A DNA stretch of 5,296 nucleotides from Coxiellaceae bacterium UBA6002. Lineage in GTDB: Bacteria > Pseudomonadota > Gammaproteobacteria > UBA6002. The stretch lies in the NCBI GenBank assembly GCA_002429595.1, contig DJAM01000075.1, positions 1 to 5,296 on the forward strand. Direction: 5' to 3'. Of this stretch, positions 1-5,296 are shown piece by piece; the stretch's first letter is position 1, and every line of letters starts with the position of its first letter. A model generated the notes under the pieces. That model worked only from the letters and a program-made list of their open reading frames with translations, was not told where the DNA came from and did no database searches. The position numbers were made by a program, and so were the translations under genes.

Positions 1-43
1 TTTTTTGTCATGTTCAGAGGGCTACATTTAAAGAATTCGCAAT

Positions 44-63
44 ATTAATTCTTCCTTAATATT
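44..63 (+). promoter_or_regulatory. Candidate PmrA-binding box upstream of the Rho-like effector gene
   Basis: Two TTAAT-containing half-sites lie in tandem: ATTAATTCT (44-52), two bases, then CTTAATATT (55-63). The published PmrA element of Legionella and Coxiella, as I recall it, is cTTAATatT-N2-cTTAATatT. The second half-site matches all nine positions; the first matches the six most conserved ones. The box ends 48 bases before the ATG at 112, a sensible place for an activator. A possible -10 (TATTCT, 71-76) follows but is weak. The same bases also form a perfect inverted repeat (AATATTAA 41-48, TTAATATT 56-63), so chance palindromy in AT-rich DNA is the main alternative. Confidence 0.6.
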
Positions 64-102
64 TCTCCTGTATTCTTAGATGATTAATTGCTCACATTAG
101 TC

Positions 103-106
103 GAGG
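103..106 (+). promoter_or_regulatory. Shine-Dalgarno site GAGG fixing the effector start
   Basis: GAGG lies five bases before the ATG at 112. It supports that ATG over the in-frame TTG at 88, which would place this site inside the coding region and add eight residues ahead of the normal Rho-like N-terminus. Confidence 0.75.
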
Positions 107-111
107 TAATC

Positions 112-867
112 ATGCAAAATCCAAATGAGAAATCTATAGCAGTCGTAGGCAATGACAAAAAGCATGGGCCAAATGATATTAAATCATTATTCATTAATAC
201 TGCCCAAAACCAACTAATTTTGAATGAAACTGGATCATATCCGGATAAAGAAGATGTTCAAATAAATTACAGAGATCAAAGTTATACGCTTCAAATGAAC
301 AATGGCATTGGTGCTGAAAATTACGATAAACTCAGACCACTACACTACCAAAACAAAGATTTAATTATTTTGCTTTTTAGTTTCGAAGATCTAGAAGACC
401 CAACCAAATGGGGCCCCCTCTCATGGCTTGCAGAAATTAAGCATTACCAACCAAACGTTCCAGTAGTAGTTGTGGGTATTGAGGATGGTAAGTTTGATCC
501 CAAAAAAGAACCAAAAGGATTGGGCCAAGTTTACATTCGAGTTCCAAATCTAAGTATCGAGAATGTAAATGCTGTGTTAACAAAAGTAGTTGAAACTTTG
601 CTTAAAAGTAAAGTCGAACAACCCGTTTCAGAGCAATACACAAGAGAAGCTTTAGTCACGCTTTATCAAGAAAGCGATAATAGCTCATACTTAAAACTGC
701 TTCCTCAAGAACTGTATACCTCATTTTTAGATTATGCGACTTCTACGAATGCTAGAAACGCGCTAACTATGTTTGGTAAATTCATTCCCGCAAATAATAC
801 GCTACCTGTTATTGTGCGTGAAGAAAAGAAAGAAGAACCGAAAAATGAAGTGTGCGCAATTAGTTAA
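112..867 (+). CDS. Rho-family GTPase-like (pseudo-GTPase) protein with CaaX box, candidate type IV effector
   Basis: This 251-aa protein resembles eukaryotic Rac/Rho GTPases over residues 1-165. Seen: an N-terminal SIAVVG strand (8-13); GAENYDKLRPL (67-77), matching Rac GQEDYDRLRPL; then LLFSFEDLEDP and HYQPNVPVVVVG (111-122), matching Rac CFSLVSP and HHCPNTPIILVG; and a final YIRVPNLSIENVNAVL helix region. The catalytic motifs are degraded. The P-loop reads G13-NDKKH-G19-P20-N21, lacking the Lys-Thr; the DTAGQ Asp is N64; the catalytic Gln is A68; the TKLD motif is absent or shifted to GKFD (126-129). It therefore probably does not hydrolyse GTP. An 85-residue extension of unknown fold follows. 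The C-terminus carries EEKKEE (237-242) and CAIS (248-251), an ideal CaaX prenylation box. Inferred role: a secreted, host-prenylated Rho mimic anchored in host membranes. It is monocistronic, behind a PmrA-like box. Rho ancestry is well supported; secretion and target are inference. Confidence 0.85.
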   Translation: MQNPNEKSIAVVGNDKKHGPNDIKSLFINTAQNQLILNETGSYPDKEDVQINYRDQSYTLQMNNGIGAENYDKLRPLHYQNKDLIILLFSFEDLEDPTKWGPLSWLAEIKHYQPNVPVVVVGIEDGKFDPKKEPKGLGQVYIRVPNLSIENVNAVLTKVVETLLKSKVEQPVSEQYTREALVTLYQESDNSSYLKLLPQELYTSFLDYATSTNARNALTMFGKFIPANNTLPVIVREEKKEEPKNEVCAIS

Positions 868-913
868 TGAATAAGGTTTAAATTTCATATTTGCAGCTGG
901 CTTCTCTAAAGCT

Positions 914-957
914 TTATCATTCCTGCTAGCTGCTTGTGCAGCTCCAGGGATTGATAA
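914..957. other. Long imperfect hairpin between convergent genes
   Basis: Two 20-base arms (914-933 and 938-957) face a four-base loop, TTGT. The inner stem is six perfect pairs (AGCTGC/GCAGCT) and the outer stem six (TTATCA/TGATAA). Between them lie three Watson-Crick pairs, one wobble and four mismatches. No T-run follows immediately on either strand, so it is not a classic intrinsic terminator, although its place between convergent stop codons suits transcript-end protection or bidirectional termination. It could also be a remnant of a mobile repeat. Confidence 0.5.
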
Positions 958-1018
958 TCGTGCTAGTTGCTACATATTCATAAAAATTTTTACTCTTACA
1001 TAACTCTTTTTTTCTAAT

Positions 1019-2461
1019 TTAGCTTTCCCCACCTGGTGCCGGATGGACCCCACTTCTCATTTCTTTACCTTGTTGGTCGTCCAGCTTTGATGAAGACAAG
1101 AAACTAAATGTAGGGAATAGTTTTGAAAAACTAGTCGGAACAAATGCTAAGCCGGGCATATAAGTTAAGAGTGTTGAACTCTGCTCTGCAATATTAGGTT
1201 CTTGATTCATTACTGCAAGTTCGTTAGCACTTGCCGTAAGTTGGTCATAATAACGAAAATTTACTTTAGACAAGGCAGATAAAAGATTTCGATACAGTGG
1301 TTTTCTCTCTCTATATATTTTGCCATTCGAATCATGACGTTTAACATTATCTATTTCTTCTAAAAATAGAGTTTTAAACATTTCACCATTCTTCTGAGTT
1401 GCTAAATACACCAAGTCAGTAACGCTGTTTTTCATAGAAGCAATATAATAATCAATTGTAATATCTTGTGGCTGGGCACCCTCTTTTGGTATGAAAGCTC
1501 GAGCCTCTGTTGCTGAAGTAGCCATTTTCCCTAATTGATTAAGATTTTTAAAAACGAGATTGAATCCATTTTCAATGGATTCTCTTGCTGAAAACACAAA
1601 TAATGCTTTGAATAATCCAGATGCTATTTTGTTGTAATATTGCGGTCCAAACAGATTAACAACCGCTACGAAATTATTTTCAGAAGACATATAACCTAAT
1701 ACATTGGTTTCTAAAATGACGGTTCTATAATCTTTAACTGAGGTGTCTTCAAGAACGTCTTTAAATATCCCGCACTGTAATAATATACCAATAGCTTCTG
1801 CTGTTTCGAAAGGACCTTTCGCATGATACATTAGACCCTGTCCAGCTTTAAATACTATGCTTCTAAGCGCCTTTGTTTGTTGAGGTAGATCAGCAAGCAA
1901 TTTGATAACTTTTTTAAAATCATCTACGCTGGCGAGTGCACTAACAGACCTCGTTATAATCTCTGGATAATCACGCGCAGCTTGTACTACAAATTTTCTT
2001 GCTTCCTGCTTCCCACCTACCCAATCGCTAAGATATCTACCAATATGCTCGCGATTAAAAACTTCTGGCGCTTCACCTTTTTCAGGACAACCTGTATATC
2101 GGGTCTGCTCAGAACTCCGAAAGTCTTCCTTCTTTGCTATTGCCTTAGCTAAGATTTCACCACTTAGATCGCCTAGTTTTGCTTTATATTGTGGCGCAAT
2201 AGTTACACCTAAACTTGAAACGCCCCTACCAAAACGATCTTCATCTATTTCTGCAGCAGTAATAAGGTATTCCTCAGCAGCCCTAATATCACGCACCAAA
2301 TAGTCTTCAAGATAGTCTAATAAATTTTCAAAGGTAAAAAGATAGCCCTTTGACTCCATTATGTAAAAAAAAGCTAACTGTTTCTTAGCATCTTCTCTAG
2401 CGGAATAATATTCTTCGGTATCTATTGTTCTTCTGAGGGTTTTTTCATTCTCTAACTGCAT
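1019..2461 (-). CDS. Hypothetical 480-aa protein, possible effector
   Basis: I do not recognise a family. The protein is hydrophilic and appears largely alpha-helical, with no signal peptide and no convincing membrane segment. The N-terminal 100 residues are rich in charged, amphipathic stretches (YYSAREDAKKQLAFF, LLDYLEDYLVRDIRAAEEYL). The middle contains helix pairs that could form an irregular alpha solenoid. The last 60 residues change character: rich in Ser, Phe and Pro, then a polar, flexible tail ending PAPGGES. The start is ATG at 2461, the first after an in-frame TAG; an AGG eight bases upstream is a modest ribosome binding site. The gene converges on the Rho-like gene and is separated from the redox pair by 97 bases. 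Size, orphan status and this neighbour suggest a type IV substrate, but the C-terminus has no clear E-block, so this is weak inference. Expression as a protein is likely from its uninterrupted length. Confidence 0.8.
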   Translation of the reverse strand: MQLENEKTLRRTIDTEEYYSAREDAKKQLAFFYIMESKGYLFTFENLLDYLEDYLVRDIRAAEEYLITAAEIDEDRFGRGVSSLGVTIAPQYKAKLGDLSGEILAKAIAKKEDFRSSEQTRYTGCPEKGEAPEVFNREHIGRYLSDWVGGKQEARKFVVQAARDYPEIITRSVSALASVDDFKKVIKLLADLPQQTKALRSIVFKAGQGLMYHAKGPFETAEAIGILLQCGIFKDVLEDTSVKDYRTVILETNVLGYMSSENNFVAVVNLFGPQYYNKIASGLFKALFVFSARESIENGFNLVFKNLNQLGKMATSATEARAFIPKEGAQPQDITIDYYIASMKNSVTDLVYLATQKNGEMFKTLFLEEIDNVKRHDSNGKIYRERKPLYRNLLSALSKVNFRYYDQLTASANELAVMNQEPNIAEQSSTLLTYMPGLAFVPTSFSKLFPTFSFLSSSKLDDQQGKEMRSGVHPAPGGES

Positions 2462-2558
2462 CTCATAAACCTATAATTTAGTAAATTCAGGTCAAGAGTA
2501 TGCAACAGATCCTGTCTCTTGTAAATTAAAGTAGTAATTTTTGATATTTTTCGGATCA

Positions 2559-2900
2559 TTAATGAGTCCAAAAGAATAGAAACCAAAGAAGGACTAAGGC
2601 CACCGCAGCTAATAAGCCATGACCAATAGCTAACCATTTTGGTAGTGATTTGCCAGTGAGGTCGCGATACATCATGGTGAAGCCACCAATAGCGGCCAGG
2701 ATGAATAACACCAAACTAATATAAGGCTTAATCGGGTAAACAATGGTCACTATGATTAAAAAAATGATTCCAAGTGCGGCGGTCCCCCCATGAATAATAG
2801 CGACTCCCTTTGGAGTATTTTTATTACCCAAAATAAAGGAAATTAAATAAGCGCCTAACACTGCCGCTAATAAGAATATCAAAAATACGGTTAAGATCAT
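2559..2900 (-). CDS. Small four-helix integral membrane protein with paired His-Gly motifs
   Basis: The 113-aa product is almost entirely hydrophobic, with four predicted membrane helices at about 2-24, 33-54, 57-77 and 90-111. Helices 2 and 4 open with similar segments, KGVAIIHGG (31-39) and KWLAIGHGL (88-96), suggesting an internal duplication of a two-helix unit with one conserved His each (H37, H94). Such paired membrane histidines can ligate b-type haem or a quinone, but this is inference and I cannot name a family. The ATG follows the TGA of the upstream oxidoreductase gene by a single base. Its strong ribosome binding site (AAAGGA, 2908-2913, seven bases from the ATG) lies inside that gene's last codons, so the two are almost certainly one transcript with coupled translation. 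That suggests a membrane anchor or electron-transfer partner for the oxidoreductase. Confidence 0.85.
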   Translation of the reverse strand: MILTVFLIFLLAAVLGAYLISFILGNKNTPKGVAIIHGGTAALGIIFLIIVTIVYPIKPYISLVLFILAAIGGFTMMYRDLTGKSLPKWLAIGHGLLAAVALVLLWFLFFWTH

Positions 2901-2901
2901 C

Positions 2902-4431
2902 TCAATTTCCTTTAGTGTTGTAAGGCTTTTGCTCTAGATCGGTTATCGCAGGTCCCTCAAGGACTTTTCCTTCTTGAGAGAATCGACTGCCATGACAAGG
3001 ACAATCCCAAGTTTGTTCTGCATTGTTCCAGTTGACGATACCTTTCATATGGGTACAGACGGCGGAAACAACATGCAATTTGTTATTGGCATCGCGTGAT
3101 ACGCCACATTTTTCACGATTGATTTCGACTACTTTTCCTTCACCAGGTTTGACGTCACCAAATTCAGGACGAGAGAATATCGGCAAATCTTTCAGGTATT
3201 CTAAAAAGACATTGAAGTTTTCTTTGGTAACAAAGCCAATCGATTTTGAAAAATCCGATCGAGTCGGATTATAGACACTGGTCAATTGACCGCTTTTTTT
3301 TGTGATTAAATCTGACAACACTTTGCCAGCAATCGTGCCATAAATTAAGCCATCTGCAAAAAAGCCAGTCGCAATAAAAGTGTGTTTAGATTCTTTATCT
3401 TTGTGACCAATATATGGTACGTCATCGGCAGTTTGATAATGTTGCGCCGACCATCGGTATTCGATTTCAAAGTCAGGTATTTGTTTTCGTAAATACATTT
3501 CCAATATTTTGAAATTTTGTTCGGTGTTGTCATCTTGACCGGTTTTGTGATGACTTCCAGCTACGAGTAAAAGTTCAGGATGATTAGTGCGTTTAGCATG
3601 AGTACTAGAAATTGCCTGCCCCTCACCCATTCCCCAAAAATGACCTTCCGGACATTTGCCATCTTGTAATTTCACCGCAATCACATAACTTCGATAAGGC
3701 GCGGTGTAACACTGCAAATGCAAACTACCAACGGGCGCATGGGTTGCAATGATCATATCTTTAGCGGTAACTTTGCCTTTGGCTGTTTTGATTGAGCAGC
3801 GATCTTTTTCTTCCTTAAATTCCATCACTCGGGAATTTTCATAGATTTTGCAACCCTGCTCTTCAAGGCTCTTAGCAAGCCCCAACACGTAATTCAAAGG
3901 ATTTAATCTAGCTTGATCTTGCATTACTGCAGCTTTATGGAAATAAAAGGACAGCGGTAAATCTTTGGTAAGCTCAATATCAAATCCCATTTTTTTGAGC
4001 GTTGAGACTTCCTCATCCAAAACGGGCAGCTGATTTTCTTGCTCTGTAAATATGTACCAAGGTCGACGTGCAAAATGACAATCAATGTTTCGCTCTTTAA
4101 CATTTTGTTCAATCTCATCAATAGCCATCTTTCGAGATTGAGCAATAATTCGTGCAGTTTCTAAATCGAATTTTTTAACGATATTCTGAAAGTAAGGTTG
4201 GGTTTCAATATATAAGTTGCCAGTCGAATTCCCGGTAGTGCCACTACCGACGGTATAGGCTTCAAGGATCGCGACAGTCTTGCCCTCTTTGATCAGGTGC
4301 AGGGCCGTAGTTAAGCCCGTAATGCCACCCCCAATAATGGCAACATCCACCTCAATCTCTTCTTCGAGAGCAGGTCTAGGTTGAATTTTTTGAAAATCAG
4401 CAAGCACATGCCAAAGAGATTCAGTATCCAT
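2902..4431 (-). CDS. FAD-dependent oxidoreductase with C-terminal Rieske [2Fe-2S] domain (YhfW-type)
   Basis: This 509-aa protein fuses a DadA/glycine-oxidase-like (DAO) flavoenzyme to a Rieske domain, the architecture of Bacillus subtilis YhfW. Seen: the dinucleotide-binding strand-turn-helix VAIIGGGITGL (30-40) with E57 ending the second strand for the adenosine ribose; SGTTGNSTGNL (63-73), the usual flavin-contact stretch of the family; and a C-terminal FAD segment ATGFFADGLIYG (354-365). The Rieske domain occupies about 420-509 with ligands C459, H461, C477 and H480 (CTH...CPCH). It lacks the usual disulfide partner of C479, since position 464 is Gly. No signal peptide or Tat motif is seen, so it is cytoplasmic unless held by its membrane-protein neighbour. 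It would oxidise an amine or amino acid and pass electrons through the cluster; the substrate is unknown. The start ATG has a good ribosome binding site (AAGGA, seven bases upstream). Architecture is certain; reaction is not. Confidence 0.93.
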   Translation of the reverse strand: MDTESLWHVLADFQKIQPRPALEEEIEVDVAIIGGGITGLTTALHLIKEGKTVAILEAYTVGSGTTGNSTGNLYIETQPYFQNIVKKFDLETARIIAQSRKMAIDEIEQNVKERNIDCHFARRPWYIFTEQENQLPVLDEEVSTLKKMGFDIELTKDLPLSFYFHKAAVMQDQARLNPLNYVLGLAKSLEEQGCKIYENSRVMEFKEEKDRCSIKTAKGKVTAKDMIIATHAPVGSLHLQCYTAPYRSYVIAVKLQDGKCPEGHFWGMGEGQAISSTHAKRTNHPELLLVAGSHHKTGQDDNTEQNFKILEMYLRKQIPDFEIEYRWSAQHYQTADDVPYIGHKDKESKHTFIATGFFADGLIYGTIAGKVLSDLITKKSGQLTSVYNPTRSDFSKSIGFVTKENFNVFLEYLKDLPIFSRPEFGDVKPGEGKVVEINREKCGVSRDANNKLHVVSAVCTHMKGIVNWNNAEQTWDCPCHGSRFSQEGKVLEGPAITDLEQKPYNTKGN

Positions 4432-4458
4432 ACTTCATTCCTTTAAAGCTTCTGGTAA

Positions 4459-4486
4459 AGCTTAGTAGGAAACTGGCAAATGTCAA
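4459..4486 (-). promoter_or_regulatory. Candidate promoter of the oxidoreductase-membrane protein operon
   Basis: On the minus strand a perfect TTGACA (4486-4481) is followed, 16 bases on, by a poor -10 (TAAGCT, 4464-4459). It sits about 28 bases before the ATG at 4431. Two AAAGCTT copies (4445-4451, 4457-4463) overlap or follow the -10 and could form a six-pair hairpin or act as an operator. The weak -10 keeps confidence low. Confidence 0.35.
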
Positions 4487-4523
4487 AGCGACTGGTTTGA
4501 GAACATTAAACTCAGAAACACAA

Positions 4524-4931
4524 TTAAATCCAAGGGTTAATTATTTCTAAATCCGAAAAGAGGTAGTCTTCGATATTTCTCGTCACAAGCGTCATATCAA
4601 AGTAGAGAGCCCTAGCGATGAGACTATCTATAGCAGGCACAGGTCTTTTTAATTTTCCTAATTCTCTCCCCCAGCGGTTAGCAACTTCCTGATCAATAGC
4701 TAAAATTCGATCTTCAAATCTTTTTTGCAAATCATTTTCAAGCCACAACTTAATATCATTCTTGCGACGACCATCAGGGAGCAATTCCACTCACTTACGA
4801 ATTTCACCGATTGTCAAAGCGCTAATAAATAAGAAGTCTTCAGGAATCTTCTTAAACCATTCTAAAACATTGCTATCTGGCACAGGCCGAAACAGCTCCG
4901 ATAACACATTGGTATCTAATAGATAACTCAC
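4524..4931 (-). pseudogene. VapC/FitB-type PIN-domain toxin interrupted by an in-frame TGA
   Basis: Read from a GTG at 4931, whose bases overlap the antitoxin stop (GTGA), the frame encodes a complete 135-codon PIN ribonuclease except that codon 47 (4793-4791) is TGA. Before it comes a 46-residue start with LLDTN (D6) and a TIGEIRK segment (E43). After it the frame continues without shift through VELLPDGRRK, AIDSLIA (D102), TRNIEDY (D122) and the typical ending INPW. All four metal-binding acidic residues survive. The position normally holds Gly in this kind of motif (RKG), so a single GGA-to-TGA change explains the lesion. Intact VapC toxins cleave RNA and are held inactive by the antitoxin encoded just upstream. 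The 88-codon downstream piece could restart at the GTG (4790) beside the TGA, but no ribosome binding site is visible. Alternatives are sequencing error or stop readthrough. Confidence 0.85.
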
Positions 4932-5179
4932 CAATCAACCTCCCTTGTTAAAGATTGATCTCGAGATATATCAAGCTCCAAACCTTTAAGAGGAGAATTT
5001 TGAATAAATGTTAAGAGTGATATTTTTGAACCTTTTAAACGTTCATATTCTTTGCTTGAGATTATAATTGCTACTATTTTGCCATGATGAGTTATTTGCT
5101 GCGGTCCATGGGCTTTTGCTTCCTGAATAAGTTGGCTAAACCGCGCCTTAGCTTCTTGAACCTGCCAAATTTTCTTCAT
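4928..5179 (-). CDS. Phd/YefM-family type II antitoxin
   Basis: The 83-aa product has the standard Phd/YefM plan. Residues 1-50 form the DNA-binding dimer domain, with WQVQEAKARFSQLIQEA (5-21), the ITHHGKIVAIIIS strand pair and KEYERLK (43-49). A variable C-terminal tail (50-83) would wrap around and inhibit the toxin. The ATG at 5179 has a GAGG site five bases upstream. Its TGA stop overlaps the toxin GTG by four bases, the normal translational coupling of these modules. It probably represses its own promoter through the palindrome at 5195-5215. The partner toxin is broken by a nonsense codon, so the antitoxin may now be an orphan repressor or protect against related toxins elsewhere. Family assignment is strong; the retained function is inferred. 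Confidence 0.9.
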   Translation of the reverse strand: MKKIWQVQEAKARFSQLIQEAKAHGPQQITHHGKIVAIIISSKEYERLKGSKISLLTFIQNSPLKGLELDISRDQSLTREVDW

Positions 5180-5194
5180 TACTACCTCTTCATA

Positions 5195-5215
5195 AAAACT
5201 AGTCTGACTAGTTTT
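5195..5215. promoter_or_regulatory. Palindromic operator upstream of the antitoxin gene
   Basis: AAAACTAGT (5195-5203) and ACTAGTTTT (5207-5215) are perfect reverse complements separated by CTG. The 21-base palindrome starts 15 bases before the antitoxin ATG, where Phd/YefM proteins usually bind to repress their own operon. Confidence 0.65.
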
Positions 5216-5244
5216 AGCCTAAGTCAGAAATACTTTATTATCAA
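5216..5244 (-). promoter_or_regulatory. Possible promoter of the toxin-antitoxin operon
   Basis: On the minus strand TTGATA (5244-5239; five of six to consensus) is followed after 17 bases by TAGGCT (5221-5216; three of six). The palindrome starts right after this -10, so a bound repressor would cover the transcription start. The spacing and operator position are good, the -10 match is poor. Confidence 0.35.
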
Positions 5245-5296
5245 AAAAAACTCATTTTGAGGGTTAGTAATTGTTTTTATTGTTCCCGCGTTCTTT

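Noticed and set aside
88..111. Upstream TTG start giving a 259-aa Rho-like protein
   Set aside because: The GAGG ribosome binding site is placed for the ATG at 112, and the shorter N-terminus matches that of Rac/Cdc42.
867..974. Minus-strand frame in the same gap that reads like protein (QLARLSIPGAAQAAS)
   Set aside because: It begins right after a TAG with no start codon or ribosome binding site; it might be a gene remnant but cannot be supported.
889..1003. Short plus-strand frame reading like a lipoprotein signal (FLLAACAAP)
   Set aside because: No start codon or ribosome binding site, and the frame opens in the middle of the hairpin region.
1000..1018. T-rich tract (CTTTTTTTCT) as a terminator for the Rho-like gene
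   Set aside because: There is no GC-rich stem directly before it; the hairpin at 914-957 is over 40 bases away.
2490..2495. Minus-strand TTGACC as a -35 box for the 480-aa gene
   Set aside because: The only -10-like hexamers (TAAATT, TATAGG) lie 9-14 bases away, too close for a sigma-70 promoter.
2452..2637. 61-codon minus-strand frame
   Set aside because: It is another frame of the end of the membrane-protein gene plus the gap, with no ribosome binding site.
3023..3274. Plus-strand 83-codon frame
   Set aside because: It is antisense to the Rieske domain coding region, whose motifs are unmistakable.
3345..4145. Minus-strand 62- and 73-codon frames
   Set aside because: Both lie wholly inside the oxidoreductase gene in another frame and have no protein-like features.
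4524..4790. Independent 88-aa gene starting at GTG 4790
   Set aside because: The sequence is the C-terminal two-thirds of a PIN toxin whose N-terminal third lies in the same frame just upstream; no ribosome binding site precedes this GTG.
1..5296. CRISPR arrays, tRNA or rRNA genes, insertion sequences
   Set aside because: No regularly spaced repeats, no cloverleaf or rRNA-like segments, and no transposase or terminal repeats were seen on either strand.

Overview
The window looks like accessory DNA from an AT-rich intracellular gammaproteobacterium, most likely a member of the Legionellales (Legionella or a relative). This is inferred from one locus. At the left end sits a eukaryotic-like Rho-family GTPase homologue with a C-terminal CaaX prenylation box and a glutamate-rich 'E-block' like those of Dot/Icm type IV substrates. 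Upstream of it is a tandem TTAAT element that fits the Legionella/Coxiella PmrA box. No taxonomic marker gene is present, so the assignment is not proven.

Layout, left to right. (1) 1-111: regulatory region with the PmrA-like box and a GAGG ribosome binding site. (2) 112-867, plus strand: Rho-like pseudo-GTPase, 251 aa, the most interesting gene here. Its nucleotide-binding motifs are degraded, but the switch II/helix 2 segment is strikingly conserved. (3) 868-1018: convergent intergenic gap with a long imperfect hairpin. (4) 1019-2461, minus strand: 480-aa, probably helical orphan protein with no family I recognise; possibly another effector. (5) 2462-2558: short gap with upstream signals for the orphan gene. 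(6) 2559-4431, minus strand: a tightly coupled pair, an FAD oxidoreductase fused to a C-terminal Rieske domain (YhfW-type), followed one base later by a small four-helix membrane protein built from two similar halves, each with a His-Gly motif. (7) 4432-4523: gap with a candidate promoter for that pair. (8) 4524-5179, minus strand: a Phd/YefM-VapC-type toxin-antitoxin module with an intact antitoxin and a PIN toxin interrupted by one in-frame TGA. A perfect palindrome (9-bp arms) upstream of the antitoxin is the probable autoregulatory operator.

Three units share no evident pathway: a host-directed effector locus, a housekeeping-type redox pair and a decaying toxin-antitoxin module. The effector-like gene and the broken module are typical of variable genomic regions. 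The candidate undescribed system is the prenylated Rho-mimic, predicted to be secreted, anchored in host membranes and to engage Rho-regulatory proteins rather than hydrolyse GTP.
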